Positions 1 through 6,561 are shown, numbered from the stretch's first letter. The stretch is 9,937 nucleotides of DNA from Opitutaceae bacterium (GCA_023269455.1 JAHFTG010000066.1:1-9937); one strand, 5' to 3'. A program made the numbers and translations. Notes: a model not told the origin generated them from the sequence alone.

Positions 1-439
1 GGGACGGACGGTTGAGGACGACGGGGCGGCTCCAGTTGGCACCGCCATCGGTCGAGGTGGTGAGCGTGGCGAGGTTGGCGGCGGGGTGCCAGAGGGCGGC
101 GAGGATGTTGACCGAGGAAGCGGCGAGACGGGGCGTGAAGGCGAGCGGAGTGGTTTGCGCGAGGCTTTCGCCGATGGTGCGGGCGGGGCTCCAGGTGTGC
201 GTGGTGGAGTCGAAGCGAGAGAAGCGCAGGGCGATATGGTGCTCGGGTGCGGGTTCGAGCCAGGAAAGATAAACGGTGCCGTCGGGGGCGTTGACGAGCT
301 GTGGGGCGGACGAACCGGGGGCGGTGGGCGAGAGGATGAGGTCGTTTTTGACGATGAAAACGGGAGAGTCGTCGGCGGCTCGGAGGACGGAAGCCACGAG
401 CGCGAGAGCGAGGAACGAGGCGAGGGCGCGGAGGGTCAT
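1..439 (-). CDS. Secreted sialidase/BNR-repeat-like protein, 5' part only
   Basis: The reading frame starts with ATG at 439 and stays open for 146 codons to the left edge, so the C-terminus is missing. Residues 1-21 (MTLRALASFLALALVASVLRA) form a clear signal peptide, so the product is exported. The segment QLVNAPDGTVYLSWLE (about 47-62) has the look of one propeller blade strand set. Residues 129-136 (STDGGANW) match the Asp-box consensus S/T-x-D-x-G-x-x-W/F found in sialidases and other BNR-repeat beta-propellers. Family knowledge suggests glycan hydrolysis or glycan binding outside the cytoplasm, but catalytic Arg/Glu/Tyr residues cannot be checked in the fragment. It could equally be a non-enzymatic propeller. 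It follows metE on the same strand after a 68-bp gap that holds a strong hairpin. No Shine-Dalgarno is visible because that hairpin abuts the ATG. Confidence 0.8.
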   Translation of the reverse strand, partial: MTLRALASFLALALVASVLRAADDSPVFIVKNDLILSPTAPGSSAPQLVNAPDGTVYLSWLEPAPEHHIALRFSRFDSTTHTWSPARTIGESLAQTTPLAFTPRLAASSVNILAALWHPAANLATLTTSTDGGANWSRPVVLNRPS

Positions 440-476
440 GGCGTCAGACAGATTGTCATGACGCCATGAGGGCGTC
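440..476 (-). promoter_or_regulatory. Two mutually exclusive hairpins between metE and the sialidase-like gene
   Basis: Three arms are visible on the + strand: GGCGTCA at 440-446, TGACGCC at 459-465 and GGCGTC at 471-476. The first and second arms, extended by GACA/TGTC, form a nearly perfect 11-bp stem with a GAT loop and one bulged base. The second and third arms form an alternative 6-bp stem. The larger hairpin ends directly at the ATG of the downstream gene. There is no T-run after it on the minus strand, so it is not a textbook intrinsic terminator. It may end metE transcripts weakly, or hide the translation start of the next gene. The function is inferred; the pairings are directly visible. 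Confidence 0.55.
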
Positions 477-507
477 GAGCGTGCGGCTCAGAACGAGCGG
501 GGCACGC

Positions 508-2874
508 TCAGGTGGCCGAGGACGCCTGTTGGCGAAGTTCGCGGGCGGCGGCCACCAGGTTTACGAGGGAGGGCTTTACCTCCGCCCAGCCGCGGGTTTT
601 CAGGCCACAGTCGGGATTTACCCAGAGGTTGGCGGGCGGGAGCACGGCCTCGGCTTTACGCATGAGACGGGTCATTTCTTCCGTGGCGGGAACGCGGGGC
701 GAGTGGATGTCGTAAACACCGGGGCCGATCTCGTTCGGATACTTGAAGTTCACGAACGCGCCCAGAAGCTCCATGTTGGAGCGGGAGGTTTCGATGGTGA
801 TGACATCGGCGTCCAGCGCCGCGATGGCTTCGATGATGTCGTTGAACTCCGCGTAGCACATGTGCGTGTGGATCTGCGTGTCGTCGCGAACCCCGGCCGC
901 AGTCAGGCGAAACGCGTTTACCGCCCATTCGAGGTAGTGTTTCCAATCTTCACGGCGGAGCGGCAGGCCTTCGCGGATGGCAGGTTCGTCGATCTGGATG
1001 GCGGCGATGCCGGCTGTTTCGAGGTCACGGACCTCGTCGCGCAGGGCGAGGGCGATCTGGAAGGTCGTGTCGCTGCGCGGCTGGTCGTTGCGCACGAAGC
1101 TCCATTGCAGCACGGTCACGGGACCGGTGAGCATGCCCTTCATCGGGCGATTGGTGAGCGACTGCGCGTAGGCGGACCAGCGCACGGTCATCGGCTGCGG
1201 GCGGGCGACGTCGCCGTAGATGATCGGCGGTTTGACGTAGCGCGAACCGTAGCTCTGGACCCATCCGTTTTCGGTGAAGGCGAAGCCGTCGAGCTGTTCG
1301 CCGAAGTATTCGACCATGTCGTTGCGCTCGAATTCGCCGTGCACGAGCATATCGAGGCCGATTTCCTCCTGAAAGCGGACGCAGGCCAGCGTCTCGGCCT
1401 CCAGGAATTTTTCGTAGTCGGCGGTGGTAAGGTCGCCTTTCTTCCATTTTGCGCGGACGGCGCGGACCTCGGCGGTCTGCGGGAAGGAGCCGATGGTGGT
1501 CGTGGGGAAGAGCGGCAAGCCGAGGCGCTTTCGCTGGCTGAGCTGGCGCCGGGGGAAGGCGGATGCGCGGTTGAAGTCGGCCGCGGCCACGCGGGCGGCG
1601 CGTGCCTTCACGGCGGGACGGTGGATGCGCGGGCTGGCACGGCGGGAGTCGGCGGCGGCCTTGTTGGCGGCGACTTCGGGGCGGGCGAGGCCGGCGGCGA
1701 GATCGCGCAGGGTGACCACCTCGGCGATTTTTTCTTCGGCGTAGGCGAGCCAGCCTTTGAACTCGGCATCGAGTTTCGTCTCGTGGCGCAGCGTTACCGG
1801 GACGTGTTGCAACGAGCAGGACGGGGCGATGAGGAGGCGGTCCGGGCCGACGATGGAGAGGGCTTTGTTGAGGACGGGAAGGGTGACGGCGAAGTCGTTG
1901 CGCCAGATGTTGCGGCCGTCCACCACGCCGAGCGAAAGCGATTTTTGGCCGTCGAACTCGCGGAGGATGGTGTCGATCTCGCGCGGTTCGCGCACCGCGT
2001 CCACGTGCAGGGCGTGAACGGGCAGGGCGAGGAAGGTGCGGAGGTTGTCGCGCAGGCCGCCGAAGTAGGTGGCGACGAGAATTTTCACCTGCGGCACGGC
2101 GGCGGCGAGGGTGGCGTAGGCGGTGGTCAGCGAGGCGCGTTCTTCGGCGGAGAGATCGAGCGCGAAGATGGGTTCGTCCAACTGGATCCACTCGGCGCCG
2201 AGCGCGGCCAGTTTTTGGAGGATTTCCGCATAGACGGGCAGCAGGCGCGGGAGCAGTTCCAAGCGGTTGAACGAGGGATTTTGTTCATCCTGAACTTTGC
2301 CGAGCTTCAGGTAGGTTACCGGGCCGATGAGGGCGGGCTTGGTCTTGATGCCGAGGGCGAGCGCTTCGGAGAACTCGTCGAAAATTTTCGTGGCCGAGAG
2401 CTTGAACTCCGTGGCGGCGTGAAACTCGGGGACGATGTAGTGGTAGTTTGTGTCGAACCACTTCGTCATCTCGCTGGCGTAGGTCGGCGCGGAGGGCTGG
2501 CAATCGACGCAGCCGCAGGCGGGTGTGGCGGGCGCGACGGCCTCGGCTTTGGGGCGGACGCCGCGGGCGATGGCGAAGCGGGTGTCGAGGTCAACCAGGC
2601 CGCCTTTCCAGCCGAAGCGCGGGGGGACGTTTCCGACGAGGCAGGTGAGGTCGAGCGTCTGGTCGTAGAAGCTGAAGTCGTTGGACGGAATCAGGTCGAT
2701 CCCGGCGGCTTGCTGCGCGAGCCAGTTCTGGCGGCGCAGGGTGCGGCCGGTCTCTTCGAGTTCGGCGAGGGTGAGCTTGCCGGCCCAGTAGGCTTCGGTG
2801 GCTTTCTTCAGCTCGCGCTTTTCCCCGATGCGGGGGTAGCCGAGCGTGTGGGTGACGGGTGTTTTCTTATTCAT
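508..2874 (-). CDS. metE: Cobalamin-independent methionine synthase MetE
   Basis: MetE transfers the methyl group of 5-methyltetrahydropteroyl-tri-glutamate to homocysteine, the last step of methionine synthesis in the cytoplasm. The protein has 788 residues; E. coli MetE has about 753. The N-terminal half opens with HTLGYPRIGEKRELKK (9-24), the usual MetE opening. The catalytic half carries FPTTTIGSFPQT from residue 456, which contains the homocysteine-binding I-G-S. The zinc ligands are all present: His671, Cys673 (HTHMCY), Glu695 (TIETSRS) and Cys756 (NPDCGLKTRGW), each offset by 30 from E. coli numbering. I chose the ATG at 2874 because the homology starts there; an in-frame ATG at 2892 adds only six residues. 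The frame stays open to 3186, but that upstream part is the riboswitch leader. A Cys-rich stretch CGCVDC (120-125) lies in a segment longer than in E. coli. Regulation is probably by the B12 riboswitch upstream. Confidence 0.97.
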   Translation of the reverse strand: MNKKTPVTHTLGYPRIGEKRELKKATEAYWAGKLTLAELEETGRTLRRQNWLAQQAAGIDLIPSNDFSFYDQTLDLTCLVGNVPPRFGWKGGLVDLDTRFAIARGVRPKAEAVAPATPACGCVDCQPSAPTYASEMTKWFDTNYHYIVPEFHAATEFKLSATKIFDEFSEALALGIKTKPALIGPVTYLKLGKVQDEQNPSFNRLELLPRLLPVYAEILQKLAALGAEWIQLDEPIFALDLSAEERASLTTAYATLAAAVPQVKILVATYFGGLRDNLRTFLALPVHALHVDAVREPREIDTILREFDGQKSLSLGVVDGRNIWRNDFAVTLPVLNKALSIVGPDRLLIAPSCSLQHVPVTLRHETKLDAEFKGWLAYAEEKIAEVVTLRDLAAGLARPEVAANKAAADSRRASPRIHRPAVKARAARVAAADFNRASAFPRRQLSQRKRLGLPLFPTTTIGSFPQTAEVRAVRAKWKKGDLTTADYEKFLEAETLACVRFQEEIGLDMLVHGEFERNDMVEYFGEQLDGFAFTENGWVQSYGSRYVKPPIIYGDVARPQPMTVRWSAYAQSLTNRPMKGMLTGPVTVLQWSFVRNDQPRSDTTFQIALALRDEVRDLETAGIAAIQIDEPAIREGLPLRREDWKHYLEWAVNAFRLTAAGVRDDTQIHTHMCYAEFNDIIEAIAALDADVITIETSRSNMELLGAFVNFKYPNEIGPGVYDIHSPRVPATEEMTRLMRKAEAVLPPANLWVNPDCGLKTRGWAEVKPSLVNLVAAARELRQQASSAT

Positions 2875-2920
2875 GGGAGTCCGGTCATTCATGCGATGAC
2901 GAGCGTTCTGGTTGGTTGTG

Positions 2921-3165
2921 AAGAAATCGCCGCCGGGTATTCGGACTCCGAGTTTGTGCGGGGACGGCGGATGAAGCTGTCGCCCGCGCCTGACCCTCTC
3001 GTCTTGGCCGCATGGGAATGCGGCGGTGCTTTGCTCCTTCCGGGTGTTCGTTAACCGGGTTGGGATTGAGGGTCGGTGGCTCGATACCGTAGCGCGACTG
3101 TGGCCGGTTCTCACGGCCTTTCCCGTCCGCAGCGATTCCACGCGGCCCACGAGGGCCGAGATTTG
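2921..3165 (-). promoter_or_regulatory. Cobalamin (B12) riboswitch in the metE leader
   Basis: On the minus strand the leader holds the conserved B12-element core: GGGAA, then GCCGTGAGAACCGGC, then CACAGTCGCGCTACGGTA (+ strand about 3085-3124). This corresponds to the consensus GGGAA..CGGTGaGAATCCG..CaG..CGCnACtGT. Near the 3' end is AGTCCGAATACCCGGCGGC (+ strand about 2929-2947), matching the B12 box, which is close to AGTCCGGATACCNGCC. Supporting stems are GGCCC-N4-GGGCC (3144-3157), GACCCTC/GAGGGTC (3068-3074 with 2992-2998) and GCCGCAT/ATGCGGC near 3009-3024. The element ends about 30-45 nt before the metE start. This is the expected arrangement where B12 binding turns off the B12-independent enzyme in genomes that also have MetH. 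The exact ends are approximate. Confidence 0.88.
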
Positions 3166-3208
3166 AAAGAACGCTCGAAGAGACAAGAGGGGGATACCTT
3201 GGTCAAGT

Positions 3209-3244
3209 TATAATATCAACGTATGCGTATATGTTGATATAATA
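3209..3244. promoter_or_regulatory. AT-rich near-perfect palindrome, probable operator over the metE promoter
   Basis: ATATCAAC (3213-3220) and GTTGATAT (3233-3240) are exact inverted repeats. The 12 bp between them also pair in most positions, and TAT/ATA at 3209-3211/3242-3244 extends the symmetry; about 15 of 18 positions pair. The block is strikingly AT-rich in a GC-rich region. It lies about 45-80 bp upstream of the riboswitch, where the metE promoter should be. On the minus strand TTGATA followed 17 nt later by TATCCC is a possible -35/-10 pair overlapping it. The shape resembles operators of ArsR-family repressors, and an ArsR-family protein (SahR) controls methionine-cycle genes in some Proteobacteria. 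The identity of the regulator is inference. Confidence 0.6.
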
Positions 3245-3300
3245 TTTGCATGGCGGGCCGGACAAAGGCGACGCAGATTTCTTTATGGTCAGGGCGCCGG

Positions 3301-3663
3301 TCAGGGAGCGGCCTTGACGTCGGTGAGAAGGAAGTCGTCGCCCGTCTGGGATACCTGGCCGGTGATGGCTTCGCCTTTTTTGGCGGCGGCGAGGGTGACG
3401 GCATCCACCTTGAAAGCCATGGTCATGCCACCCATGAGGCCGGGGATGGCATCGTGTTTGACGAGGAGGGCGGACTTGTCGGCGAGGACATCGACGATGA
3501 CGCCTTTGAGCGGATGGGTGGCGGTGGACTTGGCGGCGCCGGCTTTCGGCATGTCGCAATCGCAGCCGTCGTCGTCCTTGTCTTTGGCGGAGTGGGCGAA
3601 GGCGAGGGTAGTCGCACCGGCGAGAAGCGCGACGGCGAGGAGCGAGCTGAGTTTGGTTTTCAT
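3301..3663 (-). CDS. CusF-like periplasmic copper-binding protein
   Basis: The protein has 120 residues and a signal peptide (MKTKLSSLLAVALLAGATTLAFA, cleavage about residue 23), so it should act in the periplasm. Residues 50-115 (HPLKGVIVDVLADKSALLVKHDAIPGLMGGMTMAFKVD...) match the small beta-barrel of the CusF/copper-binding domain, which binds Cu(I) or Ag(I) and hands it to efflux systems. Likely ligands are His70, Met80 and Met82 in the H-D-x-I-P-G...M-T-M motif. The tryptophan that covers the metal in E. coli CusF is absent; this resembles the related 'H-x-x-I-P-G-x-M-P-x-M-T-M' type, with Gly-Gly in place of P-x. A short Asp-rich, Cys-containing stretch DDDGCDCDM (30-38) follows the signal peptide and may add a metal site. 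It lies 52 bp downstream of the next gene on the same strand, probably in one transcript. No Shine-Dalgarno is visible. Confidence 0.82.
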   Translation of the reverse strand: MKTKLSSLLAVALLAGATTLAFAHSAKDKDDDGCDCDMPKAGAAKSTATHPLKGVIVDVLADKSALLVKHDAIPGLMGGMTMAFKVDAVTLAAAKKGEAITGQVSQTGDDFLLTDVKAAP

Positions 3664-3715
3664 TTTATTTAACGGTTATTGGTTTGAGGCAAAAAGTGAC
3701 GAGTGCATGGGTGAC

Positions 3716-4480
3716 TCAGTAATACTCGACGAGGCGGTAGAAGACGCGCGGGCGGTTGGCCAGCGAGTCGCTCAACTCGATCACGCTGCCGGTGCCGTCG
3801 ATAAAGCTTTGAGCCCAGATGTTGGTCCAGGTGATGAGGTCGGTGGAGACTTGCAGGTCGTAGGTGAGGTTGATGCGGCTGGTGAATGCCAGTTTCGCGT
3901 TTCCGCCCTGGATGCGGATCGAGAGCTGCGGGGTGACGAGGGCGTTGAAGGTGACGGTCTTGTTCTGGCTGGGCGTGCGCACGGAGGCGTTGTCCACCGC
4001 GCGAAAAACGACCTGATACATGCCCGGGGTATCAACGCTGAAGGCGCGTCCGTGGATGTGGCCGTAGCCGGTGCCGTCCTGATAGGCGAGGAGCGAGGGG
4101 CGGTCGGTGCCCGAGGCCGTCCAGCCGACCGGACGCGTCCACGTGGGCGTGGTGGCGCCGACTTCCCAGAAGGAGAAATGCGCGACGGCGGGGCCGGTCA
4201 CGGAAACGAGTTCGATCTTGGGCAGCGATCCGCTCGCGAAGTCGAGGACGTCGCCCTCCGAGGCGAAGGTGAGTTCGTCGGGGTAACAGCCGCCGGGGAA
4301 TTGGGGCAGGTAGGCGCTGAAGGGCTCGCCTTTCGGGACGTAGAGGGCGGTCTGGTAGCCGGGACCGCTGAGGCCGAGCCGGTTGGCGTCGAGCGGGTCA
4401 ATGCCGACTTCGATGTGATCGTGGGCCGCGAGCGCGGGGACCGTGAAGAGAGCGAGCGCGAGCAGGAGAAGTTTTTTCAT
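3716..4480 (-). CDS. Secreted protein resembling choice-of-anchor M / TIGR03769 surface proteins
   Basis: The 254-residue product starts MKKLLLLALALFTVPALA, a typical signal peptide. The mature protein begins AHDHIEVGID (His20, His22). Around residues 138-160 is TGYGHIHGRAFSVDTPGMYQVVFRAVDNA, which resembles the 'GHxHxxWAFTxPGxYxxxFxA' signature of TIGR03769/choice-of-anchor M proteins; the resemblance is from memory and moderate. In Actinobacteria that domain occurs beside metal ABC transporters. Residues 183-254 form a second module (LSIRIQGG...YDLQVSTDLITWTN...RVFYRLVEYY) of a type very common at the C-terminus of verrucomicrobial secreted proteins. The ATG overlaps the stop of the upstream pilin-like gene (ATGA), so translation is probably coupled. 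The paired histidines (20/22, 141/143) could bind metal, which is inference. No PEP-CTERM or LPXTG signal is present. Confidence 0.65.
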   Translation of the reverse strand: MKKLLLLALALFTVPALAAHDHIEVGIDPLDANRLGLSGPGYQTALYVPKGEPFSAYLPQFPGGCYPDELTFASEGDVLDFASGSLPKIELVSVTGPAVAHFSFWEVGATTPTWTRPVGWTASGTDRPSLLAYQDGTGYGHIHGRAFSVDTPGMYQVVFRAVDNASVRTPSQNKTVTFNALVTPQLSIRIQGGNAKLAFTSRINLTYDLQVSTDLITWTNIWAQSFIDGTGSVIELSDSLANRPRVFYRLVEYY

Positions 4481-5121
4481 GGCTTGAGGAAGGGGGAGTT
4501 GGCGGCGGCGAGACGGCGCTGAATTTCGGCCCAGGGGAGGGTTTCCACGTGGGCGTCCACGAAGAGGTAGTTGGCGCCGGAGCCGTGGCCCTCGACGTTG
4601 ACGAAGGACTTGAACATCGCGGCGGTGACGCGGCCGCGCGCGGCACCGGCGAAGTGGAAGTGCTCGGAGGACTGGTCGGCGGCGATCTCGCCGACCGCGA
4701 GGGTGGCGGCCGGATTGCGGACGGAGAGCACGGGCAGGCCGGAGCCGTCGGCATAGGTGAGCAGGTCGTTCAACGCGTAGGTGACGGCGGCGGGATGTTC
4801 GGGGACGGACGGGCACCGGCCGATGAAGTCGGGGCCGAGGTAGGCGGCGAGCGTCTGGGTCCAGGATAACGAGGAGCCGTCCGCCGCGCGCTGGTGGGAA
4901 CTGGAGGGGAGCCGGCCTTGGTGGTCCCCGGCATAAAGCTGGATGGCGATGCCCATCTGCCGGAGGTTGCTGGAGCACCGGAGTGTTTCCGTTTTTTTGA
5001 TGACGTTCGCGCGGACGGAAATCGTGAGCGTCGCGAGCACGGCGACGATGGCGATCACCACCAGGAGCTCGACGAGGGTGAAACCGGCGCGGGGGCGACG
5101 GGTGAAAATGTGGGTGGGCAT
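4477..5121 (-). CDS. Type IV pilin-like protein with H-X9-D(A) C-terminal signature
   Basis: The 214-residue product carries the prepilin cleavage/methylation motif G13-FTLVE-18 followed by a hydrophobic helix (LLVVIAIVAVLATLTI), so a prepilin peptidase should cut after Gly13. The C-terminal segment H169-GSGANYLFV-D179-A180-HVETL matches the verrucomicrobial/planctomycete 'prepilin-type processing-associated H-X9-DG' signature, except that Ala replaces Gly after the Asp. The length is typical for this group, whose members are pseudopilin-like surface or secretion proteins of poorly known role. The start at 5121 is fixed by a good Shine-Dalgarno. It is the middle gene of a minus-strand set, 59 bp after the PEP-CTERM gene and overlapping the next gene by 4 bp. 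Confidence 0.88.
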   Translation of the reverse strand: MPTHIFTRRPRAGFTLVELLVVIAIVAVLATLTISVRANVIKKTETLRCSSNLRQMGIAIQLYAGDHQGRLPSSSHQRAADGSSLSWTQTLAAYLGPDFIGRCPSVPEHPAAVTYALNDLLTYADGSGLPVLSVRNPAATLAVGEIAADQSSEHFHFAGAARGRVTAAMFKSFVNVEGHGSGANYLFVDAHVETLPWAEIQRRLAAANSPFLKP

Positions 5122-5125
5122 GTTG

Positions 5126-5131
5126 ACCTCC
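5126..5131 (-). promoter_or_regulatory. Strong Shine-Dalgarno GGAGGT for the pilin-like gene
   Basis: On the minus strand GGAGGT lies 4 nt before the ATG at 5121. Most other genes here lack a recognisable ribosome binding site, so this one stands out and decides the start codon. Confidence 0.75.
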
Positions 5132-5135
5132 AGAA

Positions 5136-5161
5136 GAACCCGACCCTGGCGGGCCGGGTTC
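5136..5161 (-). promoter_or_regulatory. Intercistronic 11-bp hairpin
   Basis: GAACCCGACCC (5136-5146) and GGGCCGGGTTC (5151-5161) pair over 11 positions, with one A-C mismatch on the + strand that becomes a G-U wobble in the minus-strand RNA, closed by a 4-nt loop. It lies after the stop of the PEP-CTERM gene and just before the Shine-Dalgarno of the pilin-like gene. No long T-run follows. It may be a partial terminator, or a 3'-end stabiliser that makes the first gene more abundant than the second. Confidence 0.6.
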
Positions 5162-5180
5162 GGGGTGTCGGTGAGCGGGC

Positions 5181-6002
5181 TCAGCGGCGGAGGCGGCGGA
5201 ATGCCAAAACGCCGAAGGCCGCGAGGCCCATGCCGAGAGCGTAGGTCGAGGGTTCCGGGATGGCCTGCACGGAGACGGAGACGCCGTAGGTGGGGAAGGT
5301 CGTCGGGCCGGTCTCGGTGGTGCTCTGCGCGGAGTAGTTGGCCCCGCCCACGAAGAGCGAGTAGTTGCCGGCGGCGAGGTTGGTGAAGACGCCGGTGATG
5401 TAGCCGTCGGCGTTGCCGTCGCCGACGATACCGGGCTCGGAGCCGAAGTTGGCGGAGGTGCCGTCCACCGCGTAGCCGATGAAGGTGAAGTAAGCCAGGC
5501 TGGCCGGATAGAGGATGCCGCTGGTGGGATCGCCGGAGACGTTGTAGGTGGGGTCGTCGCCGAGGGACCAGTCGGTGAGGGAGCGGAAGGAGCCTTCCGT
5601 GCCGCCGGGGCGGGAGCTTACCGAGAGGGCGGAGGAATCGTGTCCGGGCTGGTAGGGCGAGAGCTGGCCGAGGCCGGAGTAGAGGGAAATGCCGGGGAGG
5701 AAGAGGCCGGCGGCACCCGTCTGGCCGCCCACATCGTTGCGCGAGGCGGTGATGGAAACGGTGGTGGTTTCGGTGAGGGTGAAGCGGAAGAAGCGTCCGC
5801 GGTGGCTGTCGCCGTAGTCGGCGTCGGTGGCGTCGGCCCAGCCGAAGCTGCTGCTGACGGTCTGGCTGCTGATGGTGGTGGCGGGCGCGCCGGTGACGAG
5901 GGTGCCAAAGTCGCGGCCGCCGTAGGTGAGGTGGGCGGAGGCGGTGTGGGCGCCGGTGAAGGCCGCGAGGGCGGCGGTGAAAACGAGGAAAGAATTTTTC
6001 AT
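5181..6002 (-). CDS. PEP-CTERM sorting domain protein
   Basis: The 273-residue product has an N-terminal signal peptide (MKNSFLVFTAALAAFTGAHTASA) and ends with a canonical PEP-CTERM tail: PEP at 249-251, a hydrophobic helix (about 254-268) and the basic end FRRLRR. The exosortase/PEP-CTERM system cuts such tails and links proteins to the cell surface or matrix. The body (about 24-247) is rich in Gly, Ser, Thr and aromatic residues, with repeated strand-like stretches such as RGRFFRFTLTETTTVSITASRND and LAAGNYSLFVGGANYS. This resembles the C-terminal beta-sandwich domains of other PEP-CTERM proteins. No catalytic motif was recognised. It is the first gene of the minus-strand set. The ATG is followed by lysine and a hydrophobic core; no Shine-Dalgarno is evident. 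Confidence 0.9.
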   Translation of the reverse strand: MKNSFLVFTAALAAFTGAHTASAHLTYGGRDFGTLVTGAPATTISSQTVSSSFGWADATDADYGDSHRGRFFRFTLTETTTVSITASRNDVGGQTGAAGLFLPGISLYSGLGQLSPYQPGHDSSALSVSSRPGGTEGSFRSLTDWSLGDDPTYNVSGDPTSGILYPASLAYFTFIGYAVDGTSANFGSEPGIVGDGNADGYITGVFTNLAAGNYSLFVGGANYSAQSTTETGPTTFPTYGVSVSVQAIPEPSTYALGMGLAAFGVLAFRRLRR

Positions 6003-6165
6003 TGGAAACGGAACGGGAACAATGCGGACAGGACGGGATGCCCCTGCGCGGGAAGGCCGGGCTCGGCAAAGCGAGGCAGGCGGCGCTGCGCAAACGGGGA
6101 GGACGCTGCAAACGAACGCGGACCGAAATTCGAGGATTTCGGCTCCGCAGGACGGAAGGATGGAG
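6003..6165. other. Gap between the CxxC protein gene and the PEP-CTERM gene
   Basis: No gene was found. The gap holds a 7-bp hairpin near 6123-6142 and should contain the promoter of the PEP-CTERM gene set, but no convincing -35/-10 pair is visible. Confidence 0.4.
6123..6142 (-). terminator. Candidate terminator hairpin after the CxxC protein gene
   Basis: CCGAAAT (6123-6129) and ATTTCGG (6136-6142) form a perfect 7-bp stem with a 6-nt loop, 24 bp past the stop of the minus-strand gene. The following minus-strand bases are only moderately T-rich (TCCGCGTTCGTTTGC), so termination strength is uncertain. Confidence 0.5.
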
Positions 6166-6561
6166 TTAGCTCAGGCCGCGCGGGGGCGGCACGGGCGGCG
6201 CGGCGCGGGCCACGCCTTGCATTTCCAGAAGCACGTCGGGCGAGAGGCCCAGCACGGCGGGGGCGGAGGCGACGAAAACGGAGGACGCTTGGAAAACGAG
6301 GGGAATCTTGGCGAGCTTGCCGGAGGGTTCGCCAGGGAGCGTGGCGTCGGACTGCTGCTGCCTAGCTTCGTTTACGATTTCGCAGACGCCGCACTCGTTG
6401 CCGGCCGTGAAGGTGAGGCGCACGGCGTCGGCGAGCGGCATGGTCTGCGCGTAGGTGACGATCATCTTTCCCCAGGCGAAGGTCTGCACGACATCCCACT
6501 GGCTGCCGGTGGCGAGGAGCCACGCGCAGAGCAGGGAGACGAGGGAAAGACGGCGACGCAT
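6166..6561 (-). CDS. Small exported CxxC protein of unknown function, paralogue 1
   Basis: I do not recognise a named family. The protein has 131 residues. An N-terminal hydrophobic segment (LSLVSLLCAWLLATG, 5-19) is probably a signal peptide or anchor. It is followed by QTFAWGKMIVTYAQTMPLADAVRLTF (26-51) and then Cys57-Gly-Val-Cys60. The C-terminus is proline-rich (APPVPPPRGLS). Aligned without gaps from residue 1 to 60, it shares 28 identical positions with the product of the divergent gene at 6813-7223, including both cysteines. A CxxC motif in a small exported protein suggests metal or thiol chemistry in the envelope; DUF2946-like proteins are similar in size and Cys content, but I cannot show homology. 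The ATG at 6561 has no Shine-Dalgarno. Confidence 0.75.
   Translation of the reverse strand: MRRRLSLVSLLCAWLLATGSQWDVVQTFAWGKMIVTYAQTMPLADAVRLTFTAGNECGVCEIVNEARQQQSDATLPGEPSGKLAKIPLVFQASSVFVASAPAVLGLSPDVLLEMQGVARAAPPVPPPRGLS

Noticed and set aside
466..3054. An 862-codon open frame on the plus strand, opposite metE
   Set aside because: It is the complement of an unmistakable metE with all its zinc ligands. Its product is a Gly/Glu/Val-rich string with no recognisable domain, as expected opposite a GC-rich gene.
2875..3186. N-terminal extension of MetE by up to 104 residues
   Set aside because: The added sequence has no MetE homology and coincides with the riboswitch leader.
3664..3715. Intrinsic terminator between the anchor-M-like gene and the CusF-like gene
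   Set aside because: There is a CTTTTTG stretch on the minus strand, but only a weak 4-bp stem (GAGT/ACTC) before it.
4481..4978. N-terminal extension of the anchor-M-like protein
   Set aside because: It overlaps the pilin-like gene in another frame and puts residues before a clear signal peptide that begins at 4480.
4477..6111. 544-codon minus-strand frame joining an Arg-rich region to the pilin-like protein
   Set aside because: The upstream part lies out of frame over the PEP-CTERM gene and is a low-complexity Arg/Pro shadow. The real start is at 5121 with a good ribosome site.
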